Origin: DATECU01 sp035286745
Lineage (GTDB): Bacteria; Acidobacteriota; Vicinamibacteria; Fen-336
DNA length: 20,318 nt
Assembly (NCBI GenBank): GCA_035286745.1
Contig: DATECU010000178.1
Location: 1-20,318, forward strand
Direction: 5' to 3'
A model generated the notes under the pieces. The model saw only the letters and a list, made by a program, of their open reading frames with translations. It was not told the DNA's origin and did not search any database. Shown here piece after piece: positions 1-7,003 of the stretch. The position numbers and the translations under genes were made by a program. Position 1 is the stretch's first letter; the number at the start of each line of letters is the position of its first letter.

Positions 1-389
1 GGCTGGCCAGCCGGTCCCCGCTTCCCGTCGCCGAGCTGGCGGCGGCCGCGCGGTCAGCAGGCGGTTTCATCGAGCGCATCCTGGTGCGGCAAGGGACCCA
101 GGTCCAGGTGATCCCGGTGGAGAAGCTCGACTACGCTCAGGCCCAGGACGACTACCTCTCCCTGCGCGCCGAAGGCAAGGACCATCTCAAGGAGCAGACG
201 CTGGCCGAGCTCGAAAAGCAGCTCGACCCCGCCCGCTTCGTGCGCATCCACCGTTCCTACCTGCTGAACGTGGAACGGATCGCCAAACTTGAGCTCTACG
301 CCAAGGACAGCCGGGTCGCCATCCTGACCGACGGCTCCCGCCTACCGGTGAGCCGCGCCGGCTACGCCCGGCTCAAGACCCTGCTTTGA
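1..389 (+). CDS. LytTR-family response regulator, C-terminal part (5' end outside window)
   Basis: The reading frame is open from base 3 to a TGA at 387-389, so only the C-terminal 128 residues are present. After an Ala/Arg-rich linker (bases 3 to about 70) comes a typical LytTR DNA-binding domain. It contains the ILVRQGTQVQVIPVEKLDY strand pair, the DDYLSLRAEGKDHL segment, the RFVRIHRSYLLNVERI core with the family's conserved H-R-S-Y-L-N pattern, and the closing DGSRLPVSRAGYARLK element. In this family (LytR/AlgR type) the domain binds DNA as the output of a two-component system, normally after an N-terminal receiver domain, which should lie to the left of the window. A possible start at GTG 84 would cut the first strand, so I treat the gene as partial. 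The partner histidine kinase is not visible. A hairpin 12 nt after the stop suggests that transcription ends here. Confidence 0.9.
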   Translation, partial: LASRSPLPVAELAAAARSAGGFIERILVRQGTQVQVIPVEKLDYAQAQDDYLSLRAEGKDHLKEQTLAELEKQLDPARFVRIHRSYLLNVERIAKLELYAKDSRVAILTDGSRLPVSRAGYARLKTLL

Positions 390-401
390 GCGGGCTGCGC
401 T

Positions 402-427
402 GCGGCGCCCGATGCCGTCGGCGCCGC
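402..427 (+). terminator. Hairpin after the LytTR gene, probable terminator
   Basis: GCGGCGCC (402-409) pairs perfectly with GGCGCCGC (420-427) across a 10-nt loop, 12 nt downstream of the LytTR stop. There is no clear T-run after it, only TT, so the stem is clear but its role as a terminator is inferred from position. Confidence 0.45.
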
Positions 428-570
428 TTGACCGCGGGCAGGAGGGCGTCCGGGCCGTCATGAGAACCTTCTTCGTGGATCTCAAACAGGGCTCGGGAGC
501 AGATCGGGGGCGGCCGGCCGTGGTCGTGAGATGATGGCGCCGCCTTGGTGCCGTGGGAAGGAAGGACCAG

Positions 571-1608
571 GTGACCACCCTCTTCGAGACCGAACTCCGC
601 GAACAGCCGGCCACGCTGGAACGCCTGCTCACCCAGGGACGTGAGAAGGCACTAGCCATCGCCGACCGCATCCGCACCTACCAACCCCACTGCGCCGTGA
701 TCGCCGCCCGCGGCTCGTCCGACAACGCGGCCCGCTACGGACAATACCTGTTCGGCATCCAGAACCAATTGCTGGCCTCGCTGGCCACCCCCTCCCTGTT
801 CACGCAGTACCACGCGGCCCCCTCGCTGGCGGGGGCGCTGGTGGTCGGCATCAGCCAGTCGGGCCAGTCCCCGGACATCGTGGCGGTCATCGAGGAGGCA
901 CGGCGGCAGCGAGCGCTCACCCTGGCGGTCACCAACGAAGAAGGCTCCCCGCTGGCCGCGGCCGCCGAGCTGGTGCTCCCCCTGCTGGCGGGCGCCGAGC
1001 GGGCGGTGGCGGCGACCAAGACCTACACCGCGCAGGCGCTGGCGCTCGCCATGCTGAGCGCCGCGCTCAGGAACCAGGATCCTCTGTGGGCGGAGCTGGG
1101 CGCGCTCCCGGAACGGGTGGCTCGCACCATCGATGCGAACGCCGGGTGCCTGGAGTGGGCTCACCGTTATGCCGGCCACGACCGGTTGATCGTGGTGGGA
1201 CGCGGCTACAACCTGTCGACCGCGCTCGAGATCACGCTCAAGATCAAGGAGACCAGCGGCATCATGGCCGATGGGTATTCGTCGGCCGACTTCTTCCACG
1301 GGCCCAAGGCGATCCTGGATCGGAACTTGCCGGTGCTGGCGGTGGCGCCGGGGCGGGTGTTCGAGGAGTTGGACGGCGTGATCCGCCTGGCCCAGGAAAA
1401 GGGCTCTCCGCTTGTCGTCCTCTCCGATAGGCGCGAGATCCTGGAAGCGGCGGACGTCGCACTCCCCCTCCCCACCGGCACGCCCGAGTGGCTCTCGCCT
1501 ATCGCGGCCGTAGTCCCCGGTCAGCTCTGGGCCCTGGGCCTCAGTCTGGCCCGCGGCGCCGACCCGGATCGCCCCCCGGGCCTCTCCAAAGTGACCGAAA
1601 CGCGCTAG
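571..1608 (+). CDS. SIS-domain sugar-phosphate isomerase / aminosugar deaminase (GlmS isomerase-like)
   Basis: This 345-residue protein has two SIS domains and no glutaminase domain. It resembles the isomerase half of GlmS and the NagB-II/AgaS-type glucosamine-6-phosphate deaminases. Domain 1 shows ARGSSDNAARYGQYL (about 46-60), the phosphate-binding GISQSGQSPD (93-102) and ATKTYTAQ (148-155). Domain 2 shows GRGYN (210-214), ALEITLKIKE (218-227; the final Glu matches the GlmS catalytic Glu of LKxKE) and HGP (243-245). The missing amidotransferase half argues for deamination or isomerisation of an aminosugar phosphate in the cytoplasm rather than ammonia-dependent synthesis. I chose GTG 571 because a purine-rich GGAAGGAAGG lies just upstream; the alternative GTG 553 would place that site inside the gene. 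It stands alone, with no N-acetylglucosamine catabolic gene adjacent. The exact substrate is not certain. Confidence 0.85.
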   Translation: MTTLFETELREQPATLERLLTQGREKALAIADRIRTYQPHCAVIAARGSSDNAARYGQYLFGIQNQLLASLATPSLFTQYHAAPSLAGALVVGISQSGQSPDIVAVIEEARRQRALTLAVTNEEGSPLAAAAELVLPLLAGAERAVAATKTYTAQALALAMLSAALRNQDPLWAELGALPERVARTIDANAGCLEWAHRYAGHDRLIVVGRGYNLSTALEITLKIKETSGIMADGYSSADFFHGPKAILDRNLPVLAVAPGRVFEELDGVIRLAQEKGSPLVVLSDRREILEAADVALPLPTGTPEWLSPIAAVVPGQLWALGLSLARGADPDRPPGLSKVTETR

Positions 1609-1609
1609 C

Positions 1610-1646
1610 CAGGCGGTCGCGACAGGCGACCAGGCGACCAGGCGGA
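1610..1646 (+). repeat. Short CAGGCG-based tandem repeat in an intergenic gap
   Basis: CAGGCGAC occurs at 1623-1630 and 1631-1638, followed by CAGGCGGA (1639-1646) and preceded by CAGGCGGT (1610-1617). The array starts one base after the stop of the SIS gene. It could be simple slippage; no function is visible. Confidence 0.5.
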
Positions 1647-1660
1647 GGCGGGCCTCGTTG

Positions 1661-1689
1661 TTGATCCGGCTGGCGGTCGCGCCTAGAAT
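1661..1689 (+). promoter_or_regulatory. Sigma70-like promoter for the hydrolase / beta-helix pair
   Basis: TTGATC (1661-1666) and TAGAAT (1684-1689) are separated by exactly 17 bases and lie about 30 nt upstream of the GTG start at 1720. The -10 matches five of six consensus bases and the -35 matches four. Sigma usage in this organism is unknown. Confidence 0.5.
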
Positions 1690-1719
1690 CGGAACGTCCT
1701 TCGGAGACGACGCGAACTG

Positions 1720-2598
1720 GTGCGGGTACCAACCTTGGCCGTGGCGATGGCAGTGGGCAGCGCGACCGCCTGCGGTGGCAGCGCAACGGCGACCGGAGCG
1801 AACGCGGCGACTCCAGCCCCGACCTCCTGTGCCTCCTGGGCCGCCACTCAGCGGGGCAGCGGCGTCTCGACTGCCATCGGTCCCACGCTGGCCCAGCGTC
1901 AGGCGCTGCTGGCCGCCGGCGGTGGCGTCAAGACCGTCGCCAACCGCTACTACGCCATGTGGTTTCCAGCGGCCTGGACCAGTTCCCCGCGGCGGCGGGT
2001 GCTGGTCTCGCTTCACGGCACCGGCGGGGCCCCGGAGGCGGAGTGGAACGATTGGCGCCAGCACCTGGAGCCCCGGGGTTGGGCGTTTGTCGGCTTGCTC
2101 TATCTAGATGTGGCCACCGGCAACTACGACGACGATGCCACCATCTACGCCAACCTGAGGACCGCCATCTCTGAGCTGAGCGGGTCGTGCGACGTCGCGG
2201 GAGCCAGCTACTACCTGGCCGGCTTCTCGCGGGGCAGCGCCATGGGCTTTCCCGTCACCTACCGCGACCGCCACGACCGCCAGCTCTTTCGGGCCACGCT
2301 GTCGAACGCGGGCGCCTGGCTCTTGGGCGGCGAGCTATACCCGACGCTGGCCGGCATCGAACGGCGGGCGGAGCGGAGCGCCTTCACCGGGTCTCGCTTC
2401 TGGATGTATTGCGGGGAACGGGACTTCGAGCACGGCTATTCGATGTGCGACGAGATGGAGAACGCGCGTTCTTGGGTGCTCGCCTACGGCGCACAAGTCG
2501 ATCGCCTGTACCAGAACCCGGCGGGCGACCACGGCAGCCTGGTCCACACGCCGGACGCAACCAAGGCCCTGCTCGACTACTTCGAGGGAATCCCCTAA
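1720..2598 (+). CDS. Secreted alpha/beta-hydrolase (esterase-like), possible lipoprotein
   Basis: This 292-residue protein has a hydrophobic N-terminus (TLAVAMAVGSATAC) whose Cys18 could be a weak lipobox, so it is probably exported. The alpha/beta-hydrolase signs are the oxyanion-type LHGTGG (98-103), the nucleophile elbow GFSRGS (168-173, Ser170), an acid candidate Asp235 in CGERDFEHG, and His271 in GDHGSL; together they form a plausible Ser-Asp-His triad. The fold resembles PHB-depolymerase/feruloyl-esterase-like secreted hydrolases, but the substrate cannot be read from sequence. Four extra Cys residues (37, 157, 231, 243) would suit disulfides in an exported protein. An in-frame TAG at 1684 limits the start; GTG 1720 is the first codon giving a signal sequence. 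It is followed after 10 nt by the beta-helix gene, so the two are probably co-transcribed and may act on the same extracellular polymer. Confidence 0.75.
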   Translation: MRVPTLAVAMAVGSATACGGSATATGANAATPAPTSCASWAATQRGSGVSTAIGPTLAQRQALLAAGGGVKTVANRYYAMWFPAAWTSSPRRRVLVSLHGTGGAPEAEWNDWRQHLEPRGWAFVGLLYLDVATGNYDDDATIYANLRTAISELSGSCDVAGASYYLAGFSRGSAMGFPVTYRDRHDRQLFRATLSNAGAWLLGGELYPTLAGIERRAERSAFTGSRFWMYCGERDFEHGYSMCDEMENARSWVLAYGAQVDRLYQNPAGDHGSLVHTPDATKALLDYFEGIP

Positions 2599-2608
2599 GG
2601 ACCGGGCC

Positions 2609-3916
2609 ATGGCCATCAACCGGCGGTCGTCATCCTCGCTCGCGGGCGGTCTCAGCCTGACCGGCCTTCTTGCCTCCAGCCTCTTCGCGCAACCCCCCTG
2701 CTCACCCCTCCCTCCCCCGAGCGGCACCGTGGTCACCGTCACGCCTTCGCAAGCCGGCAGCCTGGCCGACATCGTCGCCGCCGCCGCGACCGGCACCACC
2801 GTCTCGCTGGCCGACGGCTTCTACGATCTCTCCTGCGGCGACAGCGAGTGCCGGCTTGCCTTTTCGGTGCCGGGCGTCACCCTGCGTTCGGCGAGCGGCA
2901 ACCGCGAGGCGGTGATTCTGGACGGTGCCTATGCGACGAACGAGTTGATCGGTATCTACGCTTCCAACGTAACCATCGCCGACCTCACCCTGCGCCGGGC
3001 CTACGACCACCCGGTCCACGTCAGCGGACCCGGCACCGCCATCAGCGGCGTCCTGCTCCACAACCTGCGCATCGTCGATCCCGGCCAGCAGGCGATCAAG
3101 GTAAACCCGGTGGGCGCCGGCTACGTCGACAACGGAACCATCGAGTGCTGCTCTCTGGAGCTGACCGACACCGGGCGCACCCAGATCCGCGACAACTGCT
3201 ACACCGGCGGCATCGACGCTCACCAGGCCCGTGGCTGGATCGTTCGGCGCAATCGCATCGACGGCTTCTGGTGCGACGACGGCCTCTCCGAGCACGCCAT
3301 CCACTTCTGGCGCTGCTCGCGGGACACCCTGGTGGAAGAGAACGTGATCACCGACTGCGCGCGGGGCATCGGCTTCGGGCTCGGCTCCACCGGTTCCTGC
3401 CGCAGCTACCCGGACGACCCCTACCCGGGCGTCGGCTTCAAGGGCCACATCGACGGCATCATCCGCAACAACTTCGTGGCCGCCGGCGACGCCGACCTCC
3501 AGACCTCGCCGGACGGCTTCGACTGCGGCGTCTCTCTTGAGCAGGCGTACGGCGCTCGAGTCGTTCACAACAGCGTGGCTTCGACCCAGCCCCCCGGCTC
3601 CTCTTCGATCGAGTGGCGCTTCCCCCAGAGCGTGGTCTCGGTCTCCAACAACCTGGCGAGCGCGTCGTTGCGGGCCCGCGACGGCGCCACCGCCACCCTG
3701 GCCGGCAACCTCTCCGCGGTCCCCCTCGCCTGGTTTCGGAGCGTGACCGGCGGAGACCTCCACCTGAGCTGGGCCGGACAGGCGGCGGTCGATGCCGGCG
3801 TGGCGCTGGCGCCGGGCCTGGCCGACCTCGACATCGACGGGCATCCTCGCCTGCCCCCGCCGGACGCGGGCGCCGACGAGTCGGACCTGATCTTCGCTGA
3901 CGGCTTCGAGAACTGA
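2609..3916 (+). CDS. Secreted right-handed parallel beta-helix protein with DGFE-type C-terminal tail
   Basis: This 435-residue protein starts at ATG 2609, with AAGGA seven bases upstream, overlapping the end of the hydrolase gene. It begins with a signal peptide ending around LFAQ (residue 28). The body shows repeated short beta-strand turns typical of pectate-lyase-like solenoids (VTLRSASGNREAVILDG, SNVTIADLTLRRA, SGVLLHNLRIVD, ARGWIVRRNRIDGF, DTLVEENVITDCARGIGFG, GIIRNNFVAA, ARVVHNSVAS), plus many Cys residues. The end carries DIDGHPRLPPPDAGADES, a motif often seen near the ends of such secreted proteins, and then LIFADGFEN. Short C-terminal IFxDGFE tails recur, as far as I recall, on exported proteins of a few Gram-negative groups. 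The protein may be a polysaccharide lyase or a non-enzymatic surface solenoid; I see no clear catalytic signature. Confidence 0.8.
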   Translation: MAINRRSSSSLAGGLSLTGLLASSLFAQPPCSPLPPPSGTVVTVTPSQAGSLADIVAAAATGTTVSLADGFYDLSCGDSECRLAFSVPGVTLRSASGNREAVILDGAYATNELIGIYASNVTIADLTLRRAYDHPVHVSGPGTAISGVLLHNLRIVDPGQQAIKVNPVGAGYVDNGTIECCSLELTDTGRTQIRDNCYTGGIDAHQARGWIVRRNRIDGFWCDDGLSEHAIHFWRCSRDTLVEENVITDCARGIGFGLGSTGSCRSYPDDPYPGVGFKGHIDGIIRNNFVAAGDADLQTSPDGFDCGVSLEQAYGARVVHNSVASTQPPGSSSIEWRFPQSVVSVSNNLASASLRARDGATATLAGNLSAVPLAWFRSVTGGDLHLSWAGQAAVDAGVALAPGLADLDIDGHPRLPPPDAGADESDLIFADGFEN

Positions 3917-3997
3917 GCCCACTCAACACTCCCGCCCCGGTTCGGGTCCAAGGGACAGGCGCCTCCGGCTGCTCCTCTACGTGTGCGCAAAGGGGAT

Positions 3998-4013
3998 CGA
4001 GAGCTACCTCTCG
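3998..4013 (+). terminator. Small hairpin downstream of the beta-helix gene
   Basis: CGAGAG (3998-4003) and CTCTCG (4008-4013) form a perfect 6-bp stem with a 4-nt loop, about 80 nt after the beta-helix stop. There is no T-run. It may help end transcription, or it may belong to the gene remnant that follows. Confidence 0.3.
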
Positions 4014-4017
4014 AGCG

Positions 4018-4134
4018 ATCTCTTGGCAGCACGAGGGCGTGGTGGTGGGGCCCGGCGTCCTGGGCCAGCGCGTGGTGTGCGATCCCTCGCTGGTGACCGG
4101 GGTCGATCTTCTGATCTTCAAGACGGCGAGCTAG
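4018..4134 (+). pseudogene. C-terminal remnant of an unidentified gene
   Basis: The 390 bases between the beta-helix gene and the TonB receptor hold no intact gene. The frame ending at TAG 4132-4134 nevertheless reads like real protein from about 4039, with strongly G/C-ending codons: GVVVGPGVLGQRVVCDPS followed by LVTGVDLLIFKTAS. Going upstream, the same frame quickly becomes Arg/Ser-rich and non-protein-like, and it has no start codon or ribosome site. Seven bases after the stop, CCCCG (4142-4146) and CGGGG (4159-4163) could form a terminator-like stem. This fits the 3' end of a lost gene. I cannot name the family. Confidence 0.3.
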
Positions 4135-4211
4135 CCACTCACCCCGCGCCTTCGGACACGGGGCGGGGGCTGCGATCGAGACGGCGCGCGACATCTCGGC
4201 TGCAATCGGAC

Positions 4212-4240
4212 TTGACAAGCCCCAGCGCTTGGCTTATCAA
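4212..4240 (+). promoter_or_regulatory. Strong sigma70-type promoter of the TonB receptor gene
   Basis: A perfect TTGACA (4212-4217) and TATCAA (4235-4240) are separated by 17 bases. The predicted transcript would start near 4247 and leave a leader of about 60 nt before the ATG at 4307. This also argues against the longer TTG start at 4229. Confidence 0.6.
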
Positions 4241-4306
4241 GGCGAGCAAGTCGCCCATTCTTGCCAGGATCCTGACGCAACGAAGCCCTTGAAGGAGGAG
4301 GTTCGC

Positions 4307-6943
4307 ATGTTCCAGTCACTAGCCAGGCGCCTGCTACTTGCCGCACTGGCCGTCGTGGCCGCGGTGCCAGTGCTTGCTCAACCGTCAACGGGCCGTCTCG
4401 CCGGGACCGTGCGGGACACGAGCGGTGCCGTGGTACCGGGCGCTACCGTAACCGTGATCCCGCAGCCCTCCGGTGCCACCCGCTCTGCGGTTTCCACCGC
4501 CGAGGGGTCGTTCGCCATCAGCGACCTGCCCCCCGGCCTTTACACGGTGTCCGCGGAACTGCTGGGCTTCCGCAAGGCAATCCGGAAGGACGTCTCGGTG
4601 GTGGCCGGCGGCACCGCCAGCGCCGACTTCACGATCGAGGCCCTGCTGATCGAAGAGATCACCGTCACCGCCATGAAGCGTGAAGAGAAGGTGGCCAACG
4701 TGCCCTTCGCCGTGACGGCGCCGAGCGGGGACGTGCTGCGAGCTCGCGGCGTCGAGGACATCGAGGCGGTGGCTGCGAACGTGGCCGGGTTCAGCGTGCA
4801 GAACCTGGGTCCCGGCCAGAGCCAGGTCGCCATGCGTGGCGTCTCGTCCGGCCAGATCGTGCGCGACCAGCCGGGCGTCAAGGAGCAGGTGGGCGCCTAT
4901 CTCGACGAATCGGTGATCTCCCTCTCCCTGTTCACGCCCGACCTCGACCTGTTCGACCTGTCCCGCGTCGAGGTGCTGCGCGGCCCCCAGGGTACCCTGT
5001 TCGGTTCCGGCTCGCTGTCGGGCACCGTGCGCTACATCAGCAACCAGCCGGAGCTGGGCGTCACCAAGTGGTTCGGCGAGTTCGGCGGCAACAACATCAG
5101 CGACGGGGACTTCGGCGGCAACGCCAAGCTGGGCGCCAACCTGCCCTTGGGCGGCACGGCAGCCCTGCGGGTCGCGGCCTACTACAGCCGGCTTGCCGGG
5201 TACATGGACGCGGTGCAGCCCGACCTCAGTGTCGAGAAGGACGTCAACGGCGGCTACCGCGCCGGCCTGCGCGCTGCGATCAAGATCGCCCCCAACGACT
5301 CCCTGACCATCACCCCACGGCTCGTCTACCAGAAGGTGGCCATGGACGGCTGGAACCGCATCGACGTCTTCAACATCCTGGCCAATCCCTACACCACCAA
5401 GCGACCGGCGGTAAGCCTCGGCGAGCGCGAGCAGTTCACCCAGATCGAGGAGCCTTTCACCGACGAGTTCGCGCTGGCGGACCTGAACATCAGCTACGAC
5501 TTCGGCGGCGCCACCCTGACGGCGATCACCTCCTACACCAACCGCGACATCCTGGTGGTGCGCGACGCGACCGCGCTGACCGGCAGCATAACGGGTGGCA
5601 GCATCGGCCTGCCCGCCAGCGTGTACACACTCGACGCGCCGCTCGACGATGCCACCACCGCCAAGGTGTGGACCCAGGAGCTTCGCCTCTCCGGCGGCAA
5701 GGACCGCCTGCACTGGGTGGCCGGCGGTTTCTTCGGCACCACCAAACGTGACTACGGACAGAACTTGCTGGTGGCCGGGTTCGAGGAGAGGAGCGGCATC
5801 CCCACCAAGGGCCTGCGCGCGCCCAAGGACAGCCTGTTCTACTCGGAGCTCAGCTACAAGCTCGATCAGTTCGCCGCCTTCGGCGAAGGAACTTTCTCCC
5901 TGAGCGACCAGTTCAGCCTGACCGGAGGCCTGCGCTACTACCACTTCAAGGAGGAGAAGGAGCAGATCTTCGACGGGATCTTCGGCAACGACAACAACGG
6001 CACCGCCCTGGTGTCGCAGCCGGGCGATACCAAGGCCAGCGGGATGGCTCCGCGCCTGATCGGCAGCTACAAGCTGGGCAAGAACACCACGCTGAACGCT
6101 CAGGTCTCCAGGGGTTTCCGGCTCGGCGGCATCAACGACCCGCTGAACGTCCCCCTCTGCACGCCGCAGGATCTGGTGACCTTCGGCGGCCGCGAGACCT
6201 GGGAAGACGAGACCGCCTGGAACTACGAGGTCGGCTCCAAGTCCACGGTGTTCGGCGGCCGGGGCTTCCTGAACGTGGCCGCGTTCTACATGGACATCCG
6301 GGACCTGCAGGCGACGGTGACCGCCGGTTCCTGCTCTTCCCGAGTCGTCTTCAACGTACCCAAGGCCCGCAGCCAGGGCATCGAGGTGGAGTTCCAGGTG
6401 GCGCCGAACCGCAACTTCGACCTCTCCATCTCGGGAAGCTACAACGACTCAACCCTGCGGTCGACCTTGACCTCGACCGCCGCCGACGGAAAGGTCAGCG
6501 TGGTGTCGGGCATCGAGGAAGGGGAACGCCTGCCCAGCGTGCCCAAGTTCCAGGTCGCGATTGCGACCACCTACCAGTGGCAGGTGAAGCAGAACGCGCT
6601 GGCCTACGTGACGGGCACCTATCAGCATGTCGGCTCGCGCTATACGCAAGTCGGCGATCAGCTCCTGGGCAGCCTGGATCTGAACTCGTTCGGGGCCAAC
6701 ACCATCGGGGGACCGTTGACGGCGAGCACCTTCACCTACGATCCCGAGCTGCCGGCCTATGACATCCTCAACCTGCGAGTCGGCGCCCGCAAGGACAGGT
6801 GGGATGTGGCGCTCTTCGTCAACAACCTGACCGACGAGCGGGCGCTTCTGTCGCTGGATCGGGAGCGGGGAACCCGGGCCAGGATCGGCTTCCAGACCAA
6901 CCAACCGCGGACCCTCGGCATCTCGACCCGCATCAAGTTCTGA
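4307..6943 (+). CDS. TonB-dependent outer-membrane receptor with N-terminal carboxypeptidase-regulatory-like domain
   Basis: This 878-residue protein takes up an unknown ligand across the outer membrane using TonB energy. ATG 4307 is preceded by AAGGAGGAGG, and the first 25 residues form a signal peptide ending VLAQ. Residues about 28-110 form a carboxypeptidase-regulatory-like beta-sandwich (GRLAGTVRDTSGAVVPGA, GSFAISDLPPGLYTV). A TonB box (EEITVTA, 116-122) follows, then a plug domain (about 128-245) with VEVLRGPQGTLFGSGS. The rest is a barrel with aromatic strands, ending in GISTRIKF with the C-terminal Phe expected for BAM recognition. Length is normal for the family. The plug and barrel look like the siderophore/vitamin-type class; the extra N-terminal domain is common in Acidobacteriota and Bacteroidetes receptors. 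No SusD-like, siderophore or TonB/ExbBD gene is nearby, so the substrate is open. Transcription is probably monocistronic. Confidence 0.93.
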   Translation: MFQSLARRLLLAALAVVAAVPVLAQPSTGRLAGTVRDTSGAVVPGATVTVIPQPSGATRSAVSTAEGSFAISDLPPGLYTVSAELLGFRKAIRKDVSVVAGGTASADFTIEALLIEEITVTAMKREEKVANVPFAVTAPSGDVLRARGVEDIEAVAANVAGFSVQNLGPGQSQVAMRGVSSGQIVRDQPGVKEQVGAYLDESVISLSLFTPDLDLFDLSRVEVLRGPQGTLFGSGSLSGTVRYISNQPELGVTKWFGEFGGNNISDGDFGGNAKLGANLPLGGTAALRVAAYYSRLAGYMDAVQPDLSVEKDVNGGYRAGLRAAIKIAPNDSLTITPRLVYQKVAMDGWNRIDVFNILANPYTTKRPAVSLGEREQFTQIEEPFTDEFALADLNISYDFGGATLTAITSYTNRDILVVRDATALTGSITGGSIGLPASVYTLDAPLDDATTAKVWTQELRLSGGKDRLHWVAGGFFGTTKRDYGQNLLVAGFEERSGIPTKGLRAPKDSLFYSELSYKLDQFAAFGEGTFSLSDQFSLTGGLRYYHFKEEKEQIFDGIFGNDNNGTALVSQPGDTKASGMAPRLIGSYKLGKNTTLNAQVSRGFRLGGINDPLNVPLCTPQDLVTFGGRETWEDETAWNYEVGSKSTVFGGRGFLNVAAFYMDIRDLQATVTAGSCSSRVVFNVPKARSQGIEVEFQVAPNRNFDLSISGSYNDSTLRSTLTSTAADGKVSVVSGIEEGERLPSVPKFQVAIATTYQWQVKQNALAYVTGTYQHVGSRYTQVGDQLLGSLDLNSFGANTIGGPLTASTFTYDPELPAYDILNLRVGARKDRWDVALFVNNLTDERALLSLDRERGTRARIGFQTNQPRTLGISTRIKF

Positions 6944-6957
6944 TCGGACGCCGGCTC

Positions 6958-6991
6958 CTCTCCTTCACGCGGCTCTTCGCGTGAAGGAGAG
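6958..6991. terminator. Bidirectional terminator hairpin between convergent genes
   Basis: CTCTCCTTCACGCG (6958-6971) and CGCGTGAAGGAGAG (6978-6991) form a perfect 14-bp stem with a 6-nt loop. It sits 14 nt after the receptor stop and 12 nt beyond the stop of the convergent oxidoreductase, so it can serve both strands. There is no strong T-run on either side. Confidence 0.75.
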
Positions 6992-7003
6992 AGGCGACGC
7001 CGG

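Noticed and set aside
460..534. A 24-codon ORF beginning MRTFFVDLKQGSG between the LytTR and SIS genes.
   Set aside because: The nearest ribosome-site-like GGAGG is too far from the ATG, the peptide resembles nothing I know, and short open frames are common in GC-rich DNA.
652..2064. A 470-codon minus-strand open frame across the SIS and hydrolase genes.
   Set aside because: It is antisense to two genes with clear domain motifs, and its product is Arg/Gly/Ala-rich without domain signatures.
4385..5944. A 519-codon minus-strand open frame inside the TonB receptor gene.
   Set aside because: It is the antisense shadow of the receptor; its composition is typical of reverse frames in GC-rich genes.
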